This document shows positions 10,136-18,691 of a stretch of 64,000 nt of DNA, piece by piece. This stretch comes from DASUGC01 sp035606665 (lineage in GTDB: Bacteria > Acidobacteriota > Vicinamibacteria > Vicinamibacterales > SCN-69-37). The DNA lies in NCBI GenBank assembly GCA_035606665.1, contig DATNEY010000038.1, positions 41,345-105,344 on the forward strand, read 5' to 3'. Both the position numbers and the translations under genes were made by a program. A model generated the notes under the pieces. That model saw only the letters and a program-made list of their open reading frames with translations, made no database searches and was not told where the DNA came from. The first letter of the stretch is position 1. The number at the start of each line of letters is the position of its first letter.

Positions 10136-10288
10136 ATGGACACCAGGATGACCTGCGCAAAATGCGGCTCGAGGATGATCGTTCCGCGAGCTCGGGTAAT
10201 CGATCGCGGCGGCCATACGGAGCTCTTCGTCGAAGAGTCAGCCTCCATCTATCGGGCGTATCTGGAGTCGCAACGGACTCAGGATTAG
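10136..10288 (+). CDS. Very small zinc-ribbon-like protein
   Basis: 50 residues, ATG 10136 to TAG 10286-10288. It contains a single CxxC knuckle in MTCAKCGSRMIVPRARV, then a short acidic helix (ELFVEESASIYRAYLESQ). Half a zinc ribbon suggests dimeric metal binding or a decayed protein. It lies 24 bp after the coiled-coil gene and 27 bp before the next gene in the same direction, which supports it being a real cotranscribed gene. Confidence 0.5.
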   Translation: MDTRMTCAKCGSRMIVPRARVIDRGGHTELFVEESASIYRAYLESQRTQD

Positions 10289-10315
10289 ACTGTCGGTCGG
10301 AAAGGATTTCCCATC

Positions 10316-10669
10316 ATGAAGCCCCTCAGCGCTGTCATCGTCGGACTCCTGTTCATCGGCGCGACAGCGGTTCGTGCCGAATCTCAGTGCGGCCTGTTTT
10401 CGACTGACTCGAAGTGCCGGCCGGCTTCGCGACCAAGTGTCAAAGTCGACTTCTCGAAGGGAATGAAAACCGACGTTCCGGCCCAACAGCAGTCTCCCTG
10501 GGTGTCTATCAAGCCCGCACCAGTTACCGAGTCGCGACCTGCGATCGACTGCCACATGGTCCATCGCGTCGACCGGAATCCCGATCCACACATGATCGTG
10601 AAAGCACCGCCACCGGGCGTGACGCACGCCCTGCGCGTGATCAAGGTTCCGCCCTGCCCGATCAAGTAA
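10316..10669 (+). CDS. Secreted hypothetical protein
   Basis: 117 residues. A clear signal peptide (residues 1-21, cleavage after AVRA) precedes a proline-rich, low-complexity mature part with cysteines at SQCGLF, SKCRP, DCHM and PPCPIK. No catalytic motif. The conserved-looking end (HMIVKAPPPGVTHALRVIKV) suggests a small periplasmic protein stabilised by disulfides. Function unknown. Confidence 0.65.
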   Translation: MKPLSAVIVGLLFIGATAVRAESQCGLFSTDSKCRPASRPSVKVDFSKGMKTDVPAQQQSPWVSIKPAPVTESRPAIDCHMVHRVDRNPDPHMIVKAPPPGVTHALRVIKVPPCPIK

Positions 10670-10770
10670 TGGAGACCTGCCATGGCGGGTTCGACTTCTA
10701 TCGGCAGGCGACGAATAAGATCATCGGGATCTCAGACGAAGCGGCGAAGTACCTTCGGCGATTCTTCTGA
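10669..10770 (+). CDS. Possible 33-residue peptide gene
   Basis: ATG 10669 overlaps the previous stop as taatg, which would permit translational coupling. It encodes METCHGGFDFYRQATNKI and then a short amphipathic helix to TGA 10770. No homology recognised. Support is only the overlap and direction, so it may be untranslated spacer. Confidence 0.25.
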   Translation: METCHGGFDFYRQATNKIIGISDEAAKYLRRFF

Positions 10771-10815
10771 CACGATGAAGATCTGAACGGGCAGGACTCA
10801 GGAGCCGCACGGTCG

Positions 10816-11211
10816 ATGATTCAAACGAAATCAGTCTGGAGCCCCATCGATCGCAAGAAAGACGGCATCAGGATCCTGGCAACACGATTCCGTGGTCGTG
10901 GCATGCCGACGAGCCGTTACAACGTCTGGATGCCGTCATTGGCGCCAAGTGAACGCATTCTTCGGGCCGGTCAGGCGGGCCGAATGACGTGGGCGCGATT
11001 TGTGCGGGAATACCGGCGCGAATTGTTCATGAACGGCCCGATCGACGCGCGCAGCAGGACCATCAAGAATCACGGTCAGAAGTTCACGCTTCGCCTCCTG
11101 AAGCAAATCGGGCGCCGCGGCCGCGTCACGCTCCTGTGTCACTGCGCGGAAGATCAACGCCAGTGCCACCGCCACGAACTTCGTCGTGTGATCCTTAGTG
11201 ACCGCATCTAG
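10816..11211 (+). CDS. DUF488 family protein
   Basis: 131 residues. The family signature is clear: RILATRFRGRGMPTSRYNVW at the start, WARFVREYRRELF in the middle, and the cysteine/histidine signature LLCHCAEDQRQCHRHELRRV near the end. DUF488 proteins are cytoplasmic and of unknown activity; the conserved Cys/His cluster suggests a metal or nucleic-acid role. The next gene starts 6 bp after its stop, so the two are probably cotranscribed. Confidence 0.88.
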   Translation: MIQTKSVWSPIDRKKDGIRILATRFRGRGMPTSRYNVWMPSLAPSERILRAGQAGRMTWARFVREYRRELFMNGPIDARSRTIKNHGQKFTLRLLKQIGRRGRVTLLCHCAEDQRQCHRHELRRVILSDRI

Positions 11212-11217
11212 ACCTGG

Positions 11218-11676
11218 ATGACCGCCAGCCTCCGCATCCGTCCTGTTGCCGCTACCGACGCGGACGCGTGGCTGTCGATGCGCGTCGCGCTCTGGCCGTA
11301 CGAGGATTCCGTCGAGGGACACGCGCAGGAGATCGCCCGCTTTGTCGATGGCCGCCTCACGATGCCCCTGGCGGTGCTCGTCGCAGAGCTGAACGACACG
11401 CTCGTCGGATTCGTCGAGCTCTCCATTCGCAACTACGCCGAGGACTGCACCACCGACCGCGTCGCCTATCTCGAGGGCTGGTACGTCGTCCCGGAGCGCA
11501 GGCGGCGGGGCGTCGGCCGGGCGTTGATCGCGGCGTCCGAGGCCTGGGGGCGCGCGCAGGGTTGCACGGAGTTCGCGTCCGATGTCGTTCTCGACAACAT
11601 GGACAGCGCGCGCGCTCATGCCGCGCTCGGCTTCACCGAAACCGTCCAGATTCGATGCTTCAGGAAGGCGCTGTGA
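11218..11676 (+). CDS. GNAT acetyltransferase resembling aminoglycoside 6'-N-acetyltransferase
   Basis: 152 residues forming one complete GNAT domain. The pattern matches chromosomal AAC(6')-I-type enzymes closely: IRPVAATDADAWLSMRVALW, VGFVELSIRNYAEDC, YLEGWYVVPERRRRGVGRAL (the acetyl-CoA P-loop is RRRRGVGRAL) and CTEFASDVVLDNMDSARAH, ending GFTETVQIRCFRKAL. It would transfer acetyl from acetyl-CoA to an amine, and in the AAC(6') group to the 6'-amine of kanamycin-like drugs. Resistance is not proven by sequence. There is no sign of an integron or transposon around it, so it looks like a resident gene. Confidence 0.85.
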   Translation: MTASLRIRPVAATDADAWLSMRVALWPYEDSVEGHAQEIARFVDGRLTMPLAVLVAELNDTLVGFVELSIRNYAEDCTTDRVAYLEGWYVVPERRRRGVGRALIAASEAWGRAQGCTEFASDVVLDNMDSARAHAALGFTETVQIRCFRKAL

Positions 11677-11835
11677 AACCTGCCCGAGCGCGGCCACGGA
11701 ACGGCTTCCTGGCGGCCTTCGCACTGCGCCGCTCGGTGCGTAGTCCTCGCATCGTGAGGACCGCGGACTACGGCCCCAGTGCAAACCGCCGCCGTTCTGC
11801 TAACCTGACCGCGCTATCCAACACGGGAGCCCGCC

Positions 11836-13008
11836 ATGCCTGAGACCATCAGCCGTCGCAGTGTCTTGAAGACCGGAGCGGCAGCCGGAGCGCTCGCCGC
11901 GCTTGGTTGGCCGGACTGGCTGCTGCCGGCCCTCGCGCAGGGCGACGCGGTGGTGCCGTTCAGCGACATTCCGGCGACCTTCGCGACGAATCCGAGCGAG
12001 CTCGTCCGTGTTCTCGACATCCGGCGGATTGATCTCAATGCGCCCATAACGCCCAAGGACCAGTTCTTCACGCTCCAGCATTACGGGCAACCCACGATCG
12101 ATCCGGCGGCCTGGCGCCTCGGCATCGACGGACTCGTCGACAAGCCGTTGTCACTCGGTCTCGATGAAATCAGAAAGATGGGAACCACCGAGCTTGTCGC
12201 GGGCTTCGAGTGTTCAGGGAACGGTCCGGGCCGCGTGAACGGCCTGGCCAGCAATGGCCGCTGGACCGGCGTGCCGCTCAGAACCGTGCTCGCTCGCGCC
12301 GGCGTCAAACCTGATGCGGACGAGGTCGTGTTCTTCGGCGCCGATCGCGGCGAGGAGGACGTGGACTTTCGTGGCCGCATGATCAAAGTCACGCAACAGT
12401 TCGGCCGCAGCCTCTCGGTGGCGGACGCGATCCGTCCTGAACCGTTTCTCGCGCACGCGCTCAACGGCGAGCCCCTCACGAAGAATCAGGGTTTCCCGAT
12501 TCGCCTGATCGTTCCAGGCTGGTACGGCGTGGCGAACGTGAAATGGTTGTCGGAAATCCACGTGCAGCGCGGCCGGTACCTCGGCAAGTTTCAGGCGCGG
12601 TGGTATCGGACGCTCCGCGGCGAGACGATCAACGGCGAAGTGAAGTTCACCGAAGCTGAAATCAGCCGCCAGCAGCTGAAGTCCGTCGTCGCTCGCGTGA
12701 CCCGCGGCGACGCCGCAAATCGGATCAACGTCCTTGGCTTTGTGCTGACCGACGGGACACCCGTGAAGTCCGTCGATGTGCGAGTCGACGATGGGCCGTG
12801 GCGTCCGGCGGTGCTGGATGCAACGAACACGCGGTTTTCCTGGAAGCTGTTCTCGTGCCGAGGCGTGGAGGCGACGCCTGGTGAACATACCGTCGTGTCG
12901 CGCGTCACCGATGCGAACGGGCGGGTTCAGCCGACCGCGACGGAGCTCGAGGCCAAACTCACGGCACTCGAGAACAACGCGCAGTGGCCGCGCAAGATTC
13001 AAATCTGA
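11836..13008 (+). CDS. TAT-exported sulfite-oxidase-type molybdopterin enzyme
   Basis: 390 residues. A twin-arginine signal (SRRSVLKTG, residues 6-14, hydrophobic core, cleavage near ALAQG) means export as a folded cofactor-loaded protein. The oxidoreductase molybdopterin domain follows, with the likely molybdenum-ligand cysteine in AGFECSGNGPGR (about residue 130). From about residue 275 there is a Mo-co oxidoreductase dimerisation domain (INVLGFVLTDGTPVKSVDVRVDDG). No heme domain, so electrons must leave to an external partner, not seen nearby. Sulfite is the classic substrate, but it is not certain here because the Cys loop is CSGNG rather than CAGNR. Confidence 0.87.
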   Translation: MPETISRRSVLKTGAAAGALAALGWPDWLLPALAQGDAVVPFSDIPATFATNPSELVRVLDIRRIDLNAPITPKDQFFTLQHYGQPTIDPAAWRLGIDGLVDKPLSLGLDEIRKMGTTELVAGFECSGNGPGRVNGLASNGRWTGVPLRTVLARAGVKPDADEVVFFGADRGEEDVDFRGRMIKVTQQFGRSLSVADAIRPEPFLAHALNGEPLTKNQGFPIRLIVPGWYGVANVKWLSEIHVQRGRYLGKFQARWYRTLRGETINGEVKFTEAEISRQQLKSVVARVTRGDAANRINVLGFVLTDGTPVKSVDVRVDDGPWRPAVLDATNTRFSWKLFSCRGVEATPGEHTVVSRVTDANGRVQPTATELEAKLTALENNAQWPRKIQI

Positions 13009-13010
13009 GC

Positions 13011-13652
13011 ATGGCTGATCCGGTTGTTCCCGAGGTCGAATGCGACAGGCAGCACCCGGAGCTGCGGGTCGCGGATCTTCCGGCCGCGGTCGAGTTCTAT
13101 ACAAGGAAGTTGGGTTTTCAGATCGGTTTCACATGGGGCACGCCTCCCGAACTGGCCGGTGTGAATCTTGGCAACGTGCAGATCTTCCTGGAGGTTGGCA
13201 CACCGGCACCTCAGGGATGCGCGCTCTACTTCGTGGTCGGCAATGCCGACGAGCTTTTCGAGTACCAGCGAGCAAATGGAGTCGAGATTCTTCTACCGCC
13301 CGGGGATCGCGTGTACGGGCTGCGCGACTATCGTGTCCGCGATTTGAACGGGTACGAACTGTCGTTCGGCCATCACATCTTCAATGACGGCCCCGCAGTG
13401 GAGATCGAGCGCGTCGATGTTCCCGTGCGTCTCGAGAAGCGACTGGCAGCGCTGCTCCAGGATCTGGCGGAGTTCAAGCACATGAGCGTCACGGGTTGTC
13501 TCGAAGAGACGCTCCTTCACACGCTCGAAGGCGTTGGCCCGCACACGAAAGCCGATCTCCGGCAGATCGAAAAGCTGAAGAAGAAACACGGGATCGACTA
13601 CGACAGCCACGCGAGCTATCGCTTCGTGGAAAAAGGCCCGTCCCGCGGCTGA
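13011..13652 (+). CDS. VOC-family protein with helical C-terminal extension
   Basis: 213 residues from ATG 13011, 2 bp after the preceding stop, so probably an operon with the molybdoenzyme. Residues 15-128 form a VOC fold (LRVADLPAAVEFYTRKLGFQ, NVQIFLEVGTPAPQGCALYF, YRVRDLNGYELSFGHHI). About 80 further residues (VRLEKRLAALLQDLAEFKHM, then CLEETLLHTLEG and DLRQIEKLKKKHGIDYDSHA) are helical and not part of the usual VOC domain. The pairing with an extra helical module suggests a binding or dimerisation role; the substrate is unknown. Confidence 0.8.
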   Translation: MADPVVPEVECDRQHPELRVADLPAAVEFYTRKLGFQIGFTWGTPPELAGVNLGNVQIFLEVGTPAPQGCALYFVVGNADELFEYQRANGVEILLPPGDRVYGLRDYRVRDLNGYELSFGHHIFNDGPAVEIERVDVPVRLEKRLAALLQDLAEFKHMSVTGCLEETLLHTLEGVGPHTKADLRQIEKLKKKHGIDYDSHASYRFVEKGPSRG

Positions 13653-13653
13653 G

Positions 13654-14433
13654 ATGCGAATCGTCGTTCCAGGTCTTGTCGTTGCAGCCGCGCTCGCGCT
13701 TGGCGGTCTGTTCGTGCTGGTGCGCCAATCGCGTACGAGACCCTCTTCCCTTCCACTTCCGGTCGCGGCCTTCCCCCTCGCTTTGCTGCTGCTCGTCGCG
13801 CCGGTGTTGCTCGTTGCGATCCAGACGATTCGTGACTTTCAGGCCATCGGCGTTTCCGGGCAGGCGACTTTCAACACGGCGGCCGGCGTGGCGATGTCGA
13901 TGGTTCGTCCTGCCTGGGCGGGTTGCTTTGGGTTTGTCGTCATTCTGGCCGTGGCGAATGTCCTCGACTGGTTCGGTATGAGCGAAGTTGATCCAGCCGA
14001 GGCGGGTCAGGCCGTCCCCAAACCGTGGGCGCCGTGGATCGCGACCTTCACGACCAGCCTTCTCGTGCCGGCTGCTTCGCTCGTCTACTTCGCCAGGAAC
14101 ACCGCGGGACTCATGATGGAAATCGCAGCGGTGATGAAGGTGGCCGTCCCGGGCATGACGATTGCCGGTCTCAGCGTTGACCGGGTGAGTCAGATGATGG
14201 CGAATCGATTGGTCCTGGCCACGCTCGGAGGCGGGTCGATCGTGGTCGTCGTGCTGGGCGCCTCGGTGGCCGCCGTCGCCGCGCATCGATTCGGATCGTC
14301 CTCGGTGGCGATGACCCGCGTCTCTCGCGTGGTTACGATCGTCGGCGGCATCGTTGGTATCTGGTTGCTCGTTCTGCTCACGATCGACATCCGATCGATC
14401 GCCAGGGCCGCCGCGGCATCGGTGAGCCTGTGA
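13654..14433 (+). CDS. Polytopic membrane protein, possibly MotA/ExbB-like
   Basis: 259 residues starting 1 bp after the VOC stop. About six hydrophobic segments (near residues 3-23, 38-58, 88-105, 128-150, 190-212, 226-248). The stretch IQTIRDFQAIGVSGQATFNT followed by AAGVAMSMVRPAWAGCFGF weakly recalls the pore region of MotA/TolQ/ExbB proteins, but no ExbD-type partner follows. I treat that resemblance as tentative. Confidence 0.65.
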   Translation: MRIVVPGLVVAAALALGGLFVLVRQSRTRPSSLPLPVAAFPLALLLLVAPVLLVAIQTIRDFQAIGVSGQATFNTAAGVAMSMVRPAWAGCFGFVVILAVANVLDWFGMSEVDPAEAGQAVPKPWAPWIATFTTSLLVPAASLVYFARNTAGLMMEIAAVMKVAVPGMTIAGLSVDRVSQMMANRLVLATLGGGSIVVVVLGASVAAVAAHRFGSSSVAMTRVSRVVTIVGGIVGIWLLVLLTIDIRSIARAAAASVSL

Positions 14434-14437
14434 CGCG

Positions 14438-15424
14438 CTACTTCAGCAGTGCTGCCAGCTTGTCCTTCACGGCCTCGCCCCAGATCTCATAGCCGTAAGC
14501 CATCGGATGCAGGTTGTCCGGACGGAATGCATTCGGCAGGAAGACGCCCTTCTCATCCAGGAACTTCGCGCCGATGTCCATGAAGAACACGTGCCGGCCA
14601 TCGTCCAGCTTCGCGATGATGCGGTTGATCTCCGCGATCTTGTCGCGCACGGGATCACCGGGCACGTTCCGCGGGAAAATCGCCAGCAACAGGATCTTCG
14701 CAGCCGGGAAGTCTTTCCGCATCTCGAGCACGATCGCGCCGATGCCCTCGGCGATTTCAGGAGCCGTGTGGCCGCCGGTATTGTTCGTGCCGATCATCAG
14801 CATCACGGCTTTCGGCTGGAAGCCCTGACCCTCGCCATTCTTGAGGCCCCATAGCACGCCCTGGGTGGTGTCGCCCGCCACCGCGAAGTTCGCGGTCCTG
14901 ATGTTCCCGAAGTACTTCTCGAACACGCGCTTGTTGTCGTCGTTCTGCACCCACCAGTCGGTGATCGAGTCGCCATGAAGCAGCAGATCGATGCCGCCCT
15001 TCCGCGCGGCCTCGACGAAGCCCTCATGCCGCGGGCCCATCCGCTGCGGTGTCTGTGTGAACGTCGCCGCCGTGTTGAGACGAGGCGGCTGCAGCGTGAA
15101 GAGCGACTCGTACTTCTTCAGGAGCGCCTTCGCATTCGATTTGTCGGCGTCGATCAGGCGGTGGATGGCTTCGTTGAGCCGTGCGAGCTCCTCCGGCGCG
15201 GGACGCAGCATTGCCACTTCCGGTGGTACCGGCGCCGAGGGGCCGATCACGACGGGCGCGAGACCGCGACCCGTCTGGCCTCGCCCGGCCGCGGGCGTCT
15301 GCGGCGCCCCTGCTTGAGCGGCCCCCGCCTGCGTGGCGCCGGCCCCCTGGGCGTGGGTTTCCACGAGTCCGATTGCCGCAACGCTCACGCTCAGGAATAA
15401 CGCCAGGAAATGTCGGCTGGGCAT
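14438..15424 (-). CDS. Secreted SGNH/GDSL hydrolase
   Basis: 328 residues from ATG 15424, chosen because it starts the signal peptide and has a -10 element 7 bp before it. A low-complexity Ala/Gln/Gly linker (about 25-60) and a helical segment precede the hydrolase. The hydrolase has block I GDSITDWW with the nucleophile Ser, the block II Gly (FAVAGDTTQGVLWG), block III Asn in GTNNTGG and the catalytic Asp/His pair in RPDNLHPMAYGYEIW. It most resembles PAF-acetylhydrolase-like esterases acting on sugar or lipid acetyl groups. Periplasmic or extracellular. Convergent with the membrane protein gene. Confidence 0.9.
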   Translation of the reverse strand: MPSRHFLALFLSVSVAAIGLVETHAQGAGATQAGAAQAGAPQTPAAGRGQTGRGLAPVVIGPSAPVPPEVAMLRPAPEELARLNEAIHRLIDADKSNAKALLKKYESLFTLQPPRLNTAATFTQTPQRMGPRHEGFVEAARKGGIDLLLHGDSITDWWVQNDDNKRVFEKYFGNIRTANFAVAGDTTQGVLWGLKNGEGQGFQPKAVMLMIGTNNTGGHTAPEIAEGIGAIVLEMRKDFPAAKILLLAIFPRNVPGDPVRDKIAEINRIIAKLDDGRHVFFMDIGAKFLDEKGVFLPNAFRPDNLHPMAYGYEIWGEAVKDKLAALLK

Positions 15425-15431
15425 GGGGCAG

Positions 15432-15437
15432 AATCTA
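15432..15437 (-). promoter_or_regulatory. Promoter -10 (TAGATT) for a leaderless transcript
   Basis: Reading the minus strand, TAGATT is followed by seven bases and then the ATG of the SGNH hydrolase, so the transcript would begin at or next to the start codon. No ribosome binding site is present. Confidence 0.45.
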
Positions 15438-15462
15438 ACACGCCTCGGAACGGCCGAACACG

Positions 15463-16002
15463 ATGAATGCAGCCTGGCACACGCGCAATCCGATGCCCAA
15501 GAACGCATCAATCGCGCAGCGAGTGAAGTGGCACACGGCGCACGCGAAGGCGTGCGCGTGCCGCCCAATCCCCGCATCCCTCTCGGCGCACATGAAGAGG
15601 TCGGGCTACTCCGGTACGCCGCTTGCTGCCAAGCTCGGGTTCAAGGCCGGGCAGACGGCCCTGATCCTCGGCGAGCCCGTCAACTACGCGTCACTCGTGG
15701 GGCCGGCGCTGCGCGATCTCAAACGCGCCAAGTCACCCGGGCCCAGCGTCGATGTCGTGCACATCTTTACCGCGCAGCGCTCCCGGCTGGCCAGCGCCCT
15801 TCTCGATTTCCGGCGCATCCTCGGCCCGGCGGCAGTCATCTGGGTCTCGTGGCCGAAGAAGGCGTCAGGCGTGCGGACGGACATCACCGAAGACACCATT
15901 CGCGACGTGGCGCTGCCAATCGGGTTCGTGGATGTCAAGGTCTGTGCGGTGGATGACATCTGGTCGGGCCTCAAACTCGTATTGAGAAAAGAACTTCGCT
16001 AG
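15463..16002 (+). CDS. DUF3052-family protein with a short conserved N-terminal module
   Basis: 179 residues. From M44 (ATG 15592) the sequence MKRSGYSGTPLAAKLGFKAG and, later, WVSWPKKASGVRTDITEDTI are classic DUF3052. Residues 11-43 carry another recognisable block, MPKNASIAQRVKWHTAHAKA with a CACRPIP cysteine pair, which I remember as a separate small conserved protein. Here both are in one open frame, so it is either a fusion or a start further upstream than usual. Cytoplasmic, function unknown. Confidence 0.8.
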   Translation: MNAAWHTRNPMPKNASIAQRVKWHTAHAKACACRPIPASLSAHMKRSGYSGTPLAAKLGFKAGQTALILGEPVNYASLVGPALRDLKRAKSPGPSVDVVHIFTAQRSRLASALLDFRRILGPAAVIWVSWPKKASGVRTDITEDTIRDVALPIGFVDVKVCAVDDIWSGLKLVLRKELR

Positions 16003-16017
16003 CGCCGGAGGCCGCTC

Positions 16018-16938
16018 ATGAAGCCGAGACTTGTCCCGCTCCTTGTCATCGTCACTGTAGCCGCCGCGGCTACAGCCGCGATCGTCGCCAGGCAGTCTCG
16101 TGGCCCGGCCGACCTCGCGAACGCGCCTGTCGCGCCCGGGGCGATTCGCGTCGCGTACGGAACGGATCCACTGCAGTTCGGGGAACTCCGTCTCCCGGCG
16201 GGGAAGGGTCCATACCCCCTGGCAATCGTGATTCACGGCGGTTGCTGGGTCTCGGAACTTGGCAAGATGGATCCCCGCGCGGTCGCAATCGACAACATGC
16301 GGCCCATGGCTGCCGCGCTCACCGAGGCCGGCGTCGCAACGTGGAACATCGAGTACCGCCGCGTCGGCAACGCCGGCGGAGGGTGGCCAGGGACGTTTCG
16401 TGACGTGGCCGCGGGCGCCGACATGGTGCGCGCGCTCGCGCGCGATCATGCGCTCGATCTGAAGCGCGTCATCACGATCGGGCACTCGGCCGGCGGCCAC
16501 TTCGCGCTCTGGCTCGCCGCGCGGCCTCGCATTGCCGCCTCGAGTGAGTTGTACAAGAAGGATCCGCTGCCGCTGGCCGGCGCCATCAACCTCGACGGTC
16601 CTGGAGATCTGCGCGCGATGCGTGAAGCGCAGGAACAAATCTGCGGCCGCGGTGTCATCGACGAATTGATGGGCGGCGCGCCGGAGACTCAACCGGATCG
16701 CTATCGCGCGGCATCACCGGCCGACCTCATTCCCCTTGGCGTGGCCACCGAGTCCCTCACCGGAAGGGCGTTCGGCGCGCAAAACGCGGCCTATGAAGCT
16801 GCCGCCAGGGCGAAGGGCGATCGCGCCGGGGCGATCGCCATCCCCACGGCGACGCACTTCGTGTTCATCGATCCGCAGTCGACGGTGTGGCCGCAGGTTG
16901 CCGCGACAGTGAAGCGTCTTCTGGGGATGGCGCCTTGA
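16018..16938 (+). CDS. Exported alpha/beta hydrolase (esterase/peptidase-like)
   Basis: 306 residues, 15 bp after DUF3052. An N-terminal hydrophobic segment (LVPLLVIVTVAAAATAAIVA) acts as signal or anchor. The alpha/beta core has the oxyanion region AIVIHGGCWVSE, the nucleophile elbow ITIGHSAGGHFALWLA and the probable catalytic His in ATHFVFIDPQS. The pattern fits the BD-FAE/esterase group of secreted hydrolases; the natural ester or amide is unknown. Its 3' end overlaps the convergent MFS gene by 74 bp. Confidence 0.87.
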   Translation: MKPRLVPLLVIVTVAAAATAAIVARQSRGPADLANAPVAPGAIRVAYGTDPLQFGELRLPAGKGPYPLAIVIHGGCWVSELGKMDPRAVAIDNMRPMAAALTEAGVATWNIEYRRVGNAGGGWPGTFRDVAAGADMVRALARDHALDLKRVITIGHSAGGHFALWLAARPRIAASSELYKKDPLPLAGAINLDGPGDLRAMREAQEQICGRGVIDELMGGAPETQPDRYRAASPADLIPLGVATESLTGRAFGAQNAAYEAAARAKGDRAGAIAIPTATHFVFIDPQSTVWPQVAATVKRLLGMAP

Positions 16939-18199
16939 CGATCGCGGCCGCCACCGCGACGACGCCGATCGCGACCGCGAGCACCCTGAACATTCCCGCG
17001 TAACTGCCCGTGAGCTCCACCGAGCGCGCGAGCAGCCACGGTCCGATCGCGGAGGCGAGCACCGTCGCGGCTTGCGCCGCGCCCTGAATCTGTCCGAGGT
17101 ACCGCCGGCCGAACACCCGTGACCAGATGCTGAAGAAGAGCACCATCACGAGTCCGCCGCCGAGACCCATCGCCGTGGCCCACGCCATCACGCCCGCCAT
17201 CGACGTGATGTGCGGCAGCGCGGCCACGCCGGCGCCAAGCACGCAGAGCGCGGCCGCCATCAGGCTGCTCAGTGCAACGCGCGCCGCGAGCCATCCGCCG
17301 AGGAAGTTGCCGGCGAGCGCCGTCATCGCCGTCACGACCAGCGTCTGGTAGTAGACGTCGTGATTGAAGCCGCGCTCGGCCAGGATCGATTCATTGAACA
17401 GGCCGACGCCTGAAGCGACGAGACCGTAGAGGGCCGCGCCCGCCGCGAACACCCAGAACGCGGGCGTGCCGAGCGCCTCGAGCAGCGTGAATCCCTCCAG
17501 CGTCCCAGTCGCCTGCGGGGCGGCCTGCCCGGCTTCCGCGCCGCCATCCGCCAGAAGACCCATCGATTCCGGACCGCGCCGAACGACGAGCCAGGCGATT
17601 GGAGCGAGCGCCACGATGAGCGCGATGGCGATCGACATCCACGCGCGACGCCAACCCCAGCTCTGCACGAGCGATCCCACGACTGGGAACGCGATCATGA
17701 AACCCATCGACAGCGTGAGGCTGTAGACCGCCATCGCCGTGTCGATCCGCCGCTTGAACCAGTGGCCGACCATCGCGATGCTCACCACCGAGAGCGCGCC
17801 CTGGCCGATCGCGCGCGTGAGCGCGAGTGCGATCGCCAGATCGACCAGGCCGGACACACGGCTCATTGCGGCGACCACGACGCCGAGCGCCACGACTACG
17901 ACTGTGAGCACGGCCCGCGCGCCGAATCGATCGACGAGCCGGCCGATCCCGAACGCGCCGATCGCGCCCGCGAGCGTCGCCCAGAAGTTGACGGTGGCGT
18001 ACGTAACCCGATCGATCTCGAGATCGCTGAGCAGCGGCTCGGTGATGAGACCCAGTCCCTGCGTCCGGCCCGGCAGCGTGCCGACCATCGCCGCCGCGGC
18101 GGCAATGACAATCCACCAGCCGTAGTACGGCCGGGCGGTCCTTTGCGTCACGCCACGAACCACGGGCTGAGCCCAGGCGTCCAATCGGTCATGATTCAC
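16865..18199 (-). CDS. MFS transporter
   Basis: 444 residues with 12 predicted transmembrane helices. The loop between helices 2 and 3 has the MFS motif GRLVDRFGARAVL, and the second half has FGRRYLGQIQGAAQA. The halves are joined by an acidic loop around LLADGGAEAGQAAPQATG. The layout resembles the oxalate/formate antiporter-like monocarboxylate group, but substrate and direction cannot be read from sequence. Convergent overlap with the hydrolase gene. Confidence 0.87.
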   Translation of the reverse strand: MNHDRLDAWAQPVVRGVTQRTARPYYGWWIVIAAAAAMVGTLPGRTQGLGLITEPLLSDLEIDRVTYATVNFWATLAGAIGAFGIGRLVDRFGARAVLTVVVVALGVVVAAMSRVSGLVDLAIALALTRAIGQGALSVVSIAMVGHWFKRRIDTAMAVYSLTLSMGFMIAFPVVGSLVQSWGWRRAWMSIAIALIVALAPIAWLVVRRGPESMGLLADGGAEAGQAAPQATGTLEGFTLLEALGTPAFWVFAAGAALYGLVASGVGLFNESILAERGFNHDVYYQTLVVTAMTALAGNFLGGWLAARVALSSLMAAALCVLGAGVAALPHITSMAGVMAWATAMGLGGGLVMVLFFSIWSRVFGRRYLGQIQGAAQAATVLASAIGPWLLARSVELTGSYAGMFRVLAVAIGVVAVAAAIVKAPSPEDASLSRQPAATPSTADR

Positions 18200-18250
18200 A
18201 TCATAAGATCCGGGCTATCCGCCGCGGCTCTTGATCCGATACTGGAAGGG

Positions 18251-18679
18251 ATGGCACCTCTTCTCCTTGCCCTGCTGATCGGCGCCGGCGTCCCGGCGCA
18301 ACAGAAGCCGGCGTTCGCCGGCACCTGGATCATTCAGCCTCCGAACAAAGCGGCCGGCACCGAGCGGGTGATCAAGCAGGGCGCCGGCACCATCAGTATT
18401 ACTACTTCCGGCAGGACGACGACTTACCAGCTCGACGGCGTCGAACGTCGCGAGGCGAGGGCAGCGCGCGGCGGTGACGTCGTATTCCTTACGAAGGCCG
18501 CATGGGTGGGGAACACGGTGGTCGTCACCGTTTCGACGGCGTACCCCAACAACATGAAGACCCTTGAGAAAGAGATCTGGTCCATCGACAGCGCGGGCCA
18601 GTGGATCGTCGACTTCACCGAAACCGCGGAGGGCCAGCCGCCGCGCACGATGAAGATCGTCCATAAGAAGAAGAGCTGA
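18251..18679 (+). CDS. Secreted hypothetical protein, paralogue of the 2126 gene
   Basis: 142 residues from ATG 18251, just before the signal peptide (MAPLLLALLIGAGVPAQQ). The mature part starts FAGTWIIQPP and is beta-rich (TISITTSGRTTTYQLDG, VVFLTKAAWVGNTVVVTVST), ending in KIVHKKKS. The same order of features occurs in the protein at 2126-2599. Probably a small periplasmic lipocalin-like protein; ligand unknown. The next gene starts 12 bp later. Confidence 0.75.
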   Translation: MAPLLLALLIGAGVPAQQKPAFAGTWIIQPPNKAAGTERVIKQGAGTISITTSGRTTTYQLDGVERREARAARGGDVVFLTKAAWVGNTVVVTVSTAYPNNMKTLEKEIWSIDSAGQWIVDFTETAEGQPPRTMKIVHKKKS

Positions 18680-18691
18680 CCGTCCCGCCGG

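Noticed and set aside
9581..10216. A 211-residue minus-strand open frame over the small membrane protein genes
   Set aside because: It overlaps two genes with good topology and start sites on the plus strand and has no recognisable features.
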